Below are positions 5,904 through 8,880 of a stretch of DNA of 8,880 nt, one piece after another. Both the position numbers and the translations under genes were made by a program. This DNA is from Firmicutes bacterium CAG:170 (lineage in GTDB: Bacteria > Bacillota > Clostridia > Oscillospirales > Oscillospiraceae), in contig FR887084.1 of assembly GCA_000436735.1 (NCBI GenBank), positions 1 through 8,880 on the forward strand, given 5' to 3'. Position 1 is the stretch's first letter. Every line of letters starts with the position of its first letter. The notes beneath the pieces were generated by a model. The model was not told the DNA's origin. It did not search any database and saw nothing but the letters and a program-made list of their open reading frames with translations.

Positions 5904-6314
5904 TTGTCTTGACGAAAAATCTCTCGCCGTCCACAGCCGCTGATTTAATCAGAGCTTCCTTATCATTCTTTCCGGCGGCTTTCAGGACGCCTATACCTAC
6001 TGCTGCCGCGGTTCGGTCTTTGCAAATGCGCAGACCGGCAACATTGTGCTGCTGAGCGCGGCGCTGTTCCGCGGTGAATGGCGTAGTTGCCAAGGCGCTC
6101 TGCGTCTATTTCCACAATCACGACAAGCGGACGCTCCACGCCGCACTGACCTATTTTGGTGTCATTGCCGTGTTTGCCGTCGGAGCGGGCATCGGAAGCT
6201 ATCTGACGGTGCGCGTCGGCGTGCGGGCGATCTGAGCCTGCTGCGCGTTGCTTTCCGTCAGCTTTGCCATGATGTTTGTCCACGCGGACAGGTGACGCGC
6301 CCGGCGAATTTCAG

Positions 6315-6343
6315 TTGTGCAAAACGAAAAAGTGTGCTAGAAT
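6315..6343 (+). promoter_or_regulatory. Promoter of pepF (extended -10)
   Basis: TAGAAT (6338-6343) matches the -10 consensus at five of six positions and is preceded by TGC, an extended -10 motif. The -35 TTGTGC (6315-6320) is weak but sits exactly 17 bp upstream. Transcription would begin near 6350, leaving a leader of about 27 nt. The promoter starts just after the end of the DUF1275 remnant. Confidence 0.65.
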
Positions 6344-6376
6344 ACGATCATGATTTCATAAAGGAGGAGTTCAGAT

Positions 6377-8173
6377 ATGTCGAAAAAAATCCCTGAAAGA
6401 AGCGAGATCGCCATTCAGGACCAGTGGGCGCTGGAGGATCTGTACGCCACGGACGAGCTTTGGCAGGAGGATCTGAAAAAGCTTCAGGCGGAGATCGACG
6501 AGCTTGCAGGCTTTGCAGGTCGGATCTCGCAGTCTGCGCAGGAGCTGCTGGCGTACAGGAAGCTGGTGGATATGTTCACCATCCGTGCCGAGTGCCTTGG
6601 CAACTACGCCATGCGCCGCGGAGATCAGGACAAACGCGATTCCTATTATCAGGGCATGGTCGGCCAGTTTATGAAGGCGTATGTCGAGGCCGAGGCCAAG
6701 ACCAGCTTTGAGACACCCGAGCTCCTGTCCATTTCCGATGAAAAGATGGAGGAGTTCTACCGCGAGGAGCCAGAGCTGGAGCTGTACCGCCGTTATTTCG
6801 ATAAGAGCCGCAGCCGCCGTGCGCACATTCTTTCGGCCACGGAAGAAAAGCTGCTGGCCGCCGCAGGCGAAATGTCCCAGTCTCCGCAGAACATTTTCTC
6901 GATGTTCTCCAACGCCGACCTGAAGTTTAAGCCCGCTGTGGACAAGGATGGCGCAGAGCATCCCATCAGTCAGGGCACCTATATTGCCTGCCTCGAGTCT
7001 CCCGACCGCGTTCTGCGCAAGAGCGCATTTGAGAACTACTATGCCGCGTATGAGAGCTTCCGCAACACCTGTGCCGCGACGCTTGACGCCAACGTCAAGC
7101 AGCTGCAATTCTTTGCCGACGCACGCAAATACGCCTCTCCGCTGGAGGCTTCGCTCGACTGCACCGAGGTCCCGACGAGCGTTTACCATCAGCTGATCGA
7201 GTCCGTCCACCAGAATCTCGATAAGATGCACCGCTATGTCCGCCTGCGCAAGAAGCTGCTGGGCGTGGACGAGCTGCACATGTATGACCTCTATACGCCG
7301 CTGGTCGCGGAGGCTGACGCGCACATCGAGTTTGCCGATGCGAAGAAGACTGTTCTGGAAGCGCTGTCCTGCATGGGCGAGGACTACTGCAAGGTGCTGA
7401 AGGAGGGCTTCGACAACCGCTGGATCGACGTTTATGAAAACGTCGGCAAGCGCTCCGGCGCATATTCCGCAGGCTCCCCGGTGCATCCATATGTGCTGCT
7501 GAACTACACCGGCACGCTCGACAGCCAGTTCACGCTGGCACACGAGATGGGCCACGCGCTGCATTCCTACCTCTCCAACAAGAATCAGCCGACGGTCTAT
7601 TCCGACTATGTGATCTTCGTGGCGGAGGTCGCCTCCACCTGCAACGAAGCACTCCTGATGGAGTATCTGCTCGGCAAGACCACCGACAAGAAGCAGCGCG
7701 CGTATCTCATCAACCACTTCCTCGATCAGTTCAAGGGCACACTCTACCGGCAGACGATGTTCGCCGAATATGAGCTGCGCATTGCCGAGCTGAACCAGCA
7801 GGGCACGACGCTGACGGCGGACGTCCTTTGCAGCGAGTACAAGAAGCTCAATGAGCTGTATTACGGCCCGGATGTGGTCAGCGACGACCAGATCGCGCTT
7901 GAGTGGGCGCGCATCCCGCACTTCTACTACAACTATTATGTGTTCCAGTATGCGACCGGCTATTCCGCGGCCATTGCCCTGTCGAGAAAGATCCTTGCCG
8001 AAGGCAAGCCTGCCGTCGAGCGCTATCTGGGCTTCCTGTCCGGCGGATGCAGCAAGACGCCGATCGATCTGCTCAAGGGCGCGGGCGTGGACATGACCTC
8101 TCCGGAGCCGGTCAACACGGCGCTGGAGCTGTTCGGCAAGCTGCTTGACGAGATGGAAGAGCTGATGCAGTGA
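6377..8173 (+). CDS. pepF: Oligoendopeptidase F, M3 family zinc metallopeptidase
   Basis: At 598 residues this has the normal PepF length. It is a cytosolic zinc endopeptidase that cuts short peptides, typically in peptide turnover. The N-terminal helical part (about 1-200) begins with IPERSEIAIQDQWALEDLY, characteristic of the family. The catalytic part contains LAHEMGHALHS, giving zinc ligands His389 and His393 and catalytic Glu390, with Glu417 in the following FVAEVAST segment as the likely third ligand. The C-terminal PHFYYNYYVFQYATG motif (about 514-528) carries the conserved His and Tyr residues of the substrate site. There is no signal peptide or membrane segment. The ATG at 6377 is supported by AAGGAGGAG seven bases upstream. 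The last base of the stop codon is the first base of the next gene's ATG (TGATG), so the downstream protein is probably coupled to it. All catalytic residues are present. Confidence 0.96.
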   Translation: MSKKIPERSEIAIQDQWALEDLYATDELWQEDLKKLQAEIDELAGFAGRISQSAQELLAYRKLVDMFTIRAECLGNYAMRRGDQDKRDSYYQGMVGQFMKAYVEAEAKTSFETPELLSISDEKMEEFYREEPELELYRRYFDKSRSRRAHILSATEEKLLAAAGEMSQSPQNIFSMFSNADLKFKPAVDKDGAEHPISQGTYIACLESPDRVLRKSAFENYYAAYESFRNTCAATLDANVKQLQFFADARKYASPLEASLDCTEVPTSVYHQLIESVHQNLDKMHRYVRLRKKLLGVDELHMYDLYTPLVAEADAHIEFADAKKTVLEALSCMGEDYCKVLKEGFDNRWIDVYENVGKRSGAYSAGSPVHPYVLLNYTGTLDSQFTLAHEMGHALHSYLSNKNQPTVYSDYVIFVAEVASTCNEALLMEYLLGKTTDKKQRAYLINHFLDQFKGTLYRQTMFAEYELRIAELNQQGTTLTADVLCSEYKKLNELYYGPDVVSDDQIALEWARIPHFYYNYYVFQYATGYSAAIALSRKILAEGKPAVERYLGFLSGGCSKTPIDLLKGAGVDMTSPEPVNTALELFGKLLDEMEELMQ

Positions 8174-8442
8174 TGGAGGCGCTTTTTCTGCCGGTGCTGC
8201 ACAGCTTTGAGAACAACAACGTCTTTACCGGAAGCTACGGAATGCTCCGCTTCAAGGTCACGCCGCAGATCACCATGAAAACGCCGAAGGAGGTGGACAT
8301 GGAGCAAAGCTCCATGCGCTGCGAATTCTGGCACGGGCTGTTCTGCTATGAAAAAAGCGAGATGGAGGGCGAGCAGGTCTTTCCTTTGAGCGAGGAGGGC
8401 AAGGAGCAGATGCGGCTTTGGCTTCTGGAGCAGGCAAAATAA
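8173..8442 (+). CDS. Small protein of unknown function, coupled to pepF
   Basis: This encodes an 89-residue soluble-looking protein with no signal peptide, no membrane segment and no motif I recognise. Its middle has alternating hydrophobic residues (LRFKVTP, then CEFWHGLFCYEKS), suggesting a small beta-rich fold with two Trp and two Cys, followed by an amphipathic, charged C-terminal helix (SEEGKEQMRLWLLEQAK). The ATG at 8173 overlaps the pepF stop by one base (TGATG). The Shine-Dalgarno is weak (GGAAGAG about 11 bases upstream, inside pepF), which fits translational re-initiation. A GTG three bases earlier is a less likely start. The gene shares the pepF transcript and terminator. The placement suggests a function near peptide metabolism, but that is only association. 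Confidence 0.75.
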   Translation: MEALFLPVLHSFENNNVFTGSYGMLRFKVTPQITMKTPKEVDMEQSSMRCEFWHGLFCYEKSEMEGEQVFPLSEEGKEQMRLWLLEQAK

Positions 8443-8448
8443 GCATGA

Positions 8449-8480
8449 AAAAGGCTCGGGTCAAATGACCCGAGCCTTTT
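8449..8480. terminator. Bidirectional Rho-independent terminator
   Basis: AAAAGGCTCGGGTCA (8449-8463) and TGACCCGAGCCTTTT (8466-8480) are perfect reverse complements, giving a GC-rich stem with A and T runs outside it on both strands. It serves the pepF operon on the plus strand and the MATE transporter gene converging from the minus strand. Confidence 0.92.
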
Positions 8481-8503
8481 GTACGTCCATACAGGCGGAA
8501 CGA

Positions 8504-8880
8504 TCAATCCGCCGCGAGGGGCGTAATGACCTTTTTATAGGTGTGGGAGAGCATAATGATGCTCAACGCAAGACTCGCGAACTCCGCGATGGGGAAGGCG
8601 TACCAGACAGCGTGCAGGCCGAAGGCGTGCGCGAGGATATACGCCGCAGGAAGCAGGACGGCCAGCTGGCGCGTGATCGACATGATCATGCTGAAAATAC
8701 TGTTGCCCAGCGCCTGAAAAACGGAGGAGCAGACGATGGAGAAGCCCGCAAAGACGAAGCAGGTGCTGATGATCCGGAGCGCCGGAACGCCGATCGTCAG
8801 CATTTGCTCCGAGGCGTCGAAGAGCAGGAGCAGTTTGTCCGGGATCAGCTGCACAACGGCCACGCCGGCGGCCATGATGG
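8504..8880 (-). CDS. MATE-family efflux transporter, C-terminal fragment (runs off the window)
   Basis: The last 125 or so residues of a multi-antimicrobial extrusion (MATE/NorM-like) transporter are visible, and the frame stays open to the right edge. The ATG at 8875 is internal, not a start. The segment shows about three hydrophobic helices. They include the region around LRIISTCFVFAGFSIVCSS, the family-typical VFQALGNSIFSMIMS with its small-residue helix break, and a final pair around LAVLLPAAYILAHAFG and WYAFPIAEFASLALSII. It ends in a short basic tail (HTYKKVITPLAAD). Full members have about 450 residues and 12 helices and export cationic drugs or metabolites in exchange for sodium or protons. 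Substrate unknown. It converges on the pepF operon and shares its terminator. Confidence 0.85.
   Translation of the reverse strand, partial: IMAAGVAVVQLIPDKLLLLFDASEQMLTIGVPALRIISTCFVFAGFSIVCSSVFQALGNSIFSMIMSITRQLAVLLPAAYILAHAFGLHAVWYAFPIAEFASLALSIIMLSHTYKKVITPLAAD

Larger units (their letters stand above)
5772..5959. mobile_element. 188-bp non-autonomous MITE-like element
   Basis: The element is bounded by imperfect 18-bp terminal inverted repeats: GGAACCCCTTAATAAATC (5772-5789) and GATTTAATCAGAGCTTCC (5942-5959). They agree at 14 of 18 positions when one is reverse-complemented. A 4-bp TTAT duplication flanks it, and it interrupts an otherwise recognisable coding sequence. Inside are a perfect 14-bp inverted repeat (5856-5903) and two near-identical 17-bp direct repeats. 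It is too small to encode a transposase, so it would depend on one elsewhere in the genome. I cannot name the parent insertion sequence family. An open frame on the minus strand crosses the whole element, but nothing about it looks like a protein gene. Confidence 0.78.
5768..5963. repeat. TTAT target-site duplication flanking the inserted element
   Basis: TTAT at 5768-5771 directly precedes the left inverted repeat and TTAT at 5960-5963 directly follows the right one. Removing the element plus one copy (192 bp, a multiple of three) rebuilds an uninterrupted DUF1275 segment in which GCG GCA GTC TTT ATC ATT CTT encodes AAVFIIL. This supports both the boundaries and a 4-bp duplication. Confidence 0.75.
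5711..6295 (+). pseudogene. DUF1275 (YoaK-like) membrane protein gene, disrupted by MITE insertion, frameshift, deletion and nonsense codon
   Basis: Translated fragments carry the DUF1275 hallmarks: an N-terminus MKRKLQFHGQMSDTF from ATG 5711 (GGAAGG six bases before), then AAVFIILSGGFQDAYTY, RGSVFANAQTGNIVLLS, and a C-terminal piece HDKRTLHAALTYFGVIAVFAVGAG. They lie in different frames. Four lesions are visible. The T run at 5752-5757 appears one base short, because adding a T would join MSDTF to FAAVFIILSGG. A 188-bp element sits at 5772-5959. After GEW (about 6080) the frame shifts and the sequence jumps to the C-terminal domain, so the middle 100-140 residues of a roughly 220-240 residue family member are missing. 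A TGA at 6233-6235 stands where the frame otherwise continues to 6295, possibly an ancestral Trp codon. The family consists of polytopic membrane proteins of unsettled function. The gene should be non-functional, although the promoter and start remain. Confidence 0.85.

Noticed and set aside
5593..6093. Minus-strand open frame of about 166 codons crossing the DUF1275 remnant and the mobile element
   Set aside because: It runs antisense through the recognisable DUF1275 N-terminus, spans the element boundaries without regard to them and has no promoter or ribosome site. Openness of the element in this frame may be chance.
6371..7921. Long minus-strand open frame opposite pepF
   Set aside because: It mirrors codon bias of the real gene; the plus-strand product has the complete M3 metallopeptidase signature and a strong ribosome site.
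1..8880. CRISPR array, tRNA, rRNA, phage or toxin-antitoxin system
   Set aside because: I looked for repeat-spacer periodicity, tRNA arms and typical small gene pairs on both strands and saw none.

Overview
The window reads as chromosomal DNA of a GC-rich Firmicute, most likely a gut-type Clostridia in or near the Oscillospiraceae/Ruminococcaceae. This rests on strong AAGGAGG-type ribosome binding sites, near-consensus TTGACA/TATAAT promoters, short intergenic gaps, Rho-independent terminators and the gene families present. The taxonomic placement is inference. No tRNA, rRNA, CRISPR array or autonomous transposase is visible.

Minus strand, about 75-4213: a three-gene operon reading right to left. 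A MarR-family regulator is followed by two half-size ABC exporters with ATGA start/stop overlaps at both junctions. The exporters carry complementary degenerate motifs (DD Walker B and H-loop Gln in the first, SAGQ signature in the second), which marks them as the two halves of a heterodimeric exporter. A 17-bp-spaced promoter with a palindrome over its start point lies before the marR gene and suggests autoregulation. The 3' end carries two adjacent perfect inverted repeats.

Minus strand, 4244-5556: a luxS-mtnN(pfs) operon that detoxifies S-adenosylhomocysteine and yields the AI-2 precursor. It has a perfect consensus promoter (whose spacer contains a G7/C7 run), an 11-bp gene overlap and a clear terminator.

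Plus strand, 5592-6295: a broken DUF1275 (YoaK-like) membrane-protein gene. Its promoter and start are still visible. It has a one-base frameshift in a T run, a 188-bp MITE-like insertion with imperfect 18-bp terminal inverted repeats and a TTAT target duplication, an internal deletion of the middle of the protein, and a nonsense codon. The insertion and the decayed gene are the least expected content of the window.

Plus strand, 6315-8480: an oligoendopeptidase F gene (M3 metallopeptidase) with its own extended -10 promoter, translationally coupled to an unrecognised 89-residue protein gene and closed by a bidirectional terminator. On the other side of that terminator lies the C-terminal part of a minus-strand MATE-family transporter that runs off the right edge.

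Most of the window is ordinary core and accessory metabolism and transport. I do not see a new multi-gene system. The best candidates for new description are the small non-autonomous mobile element with its internal hairpin, and the possible slippage-prone luxS promoter.
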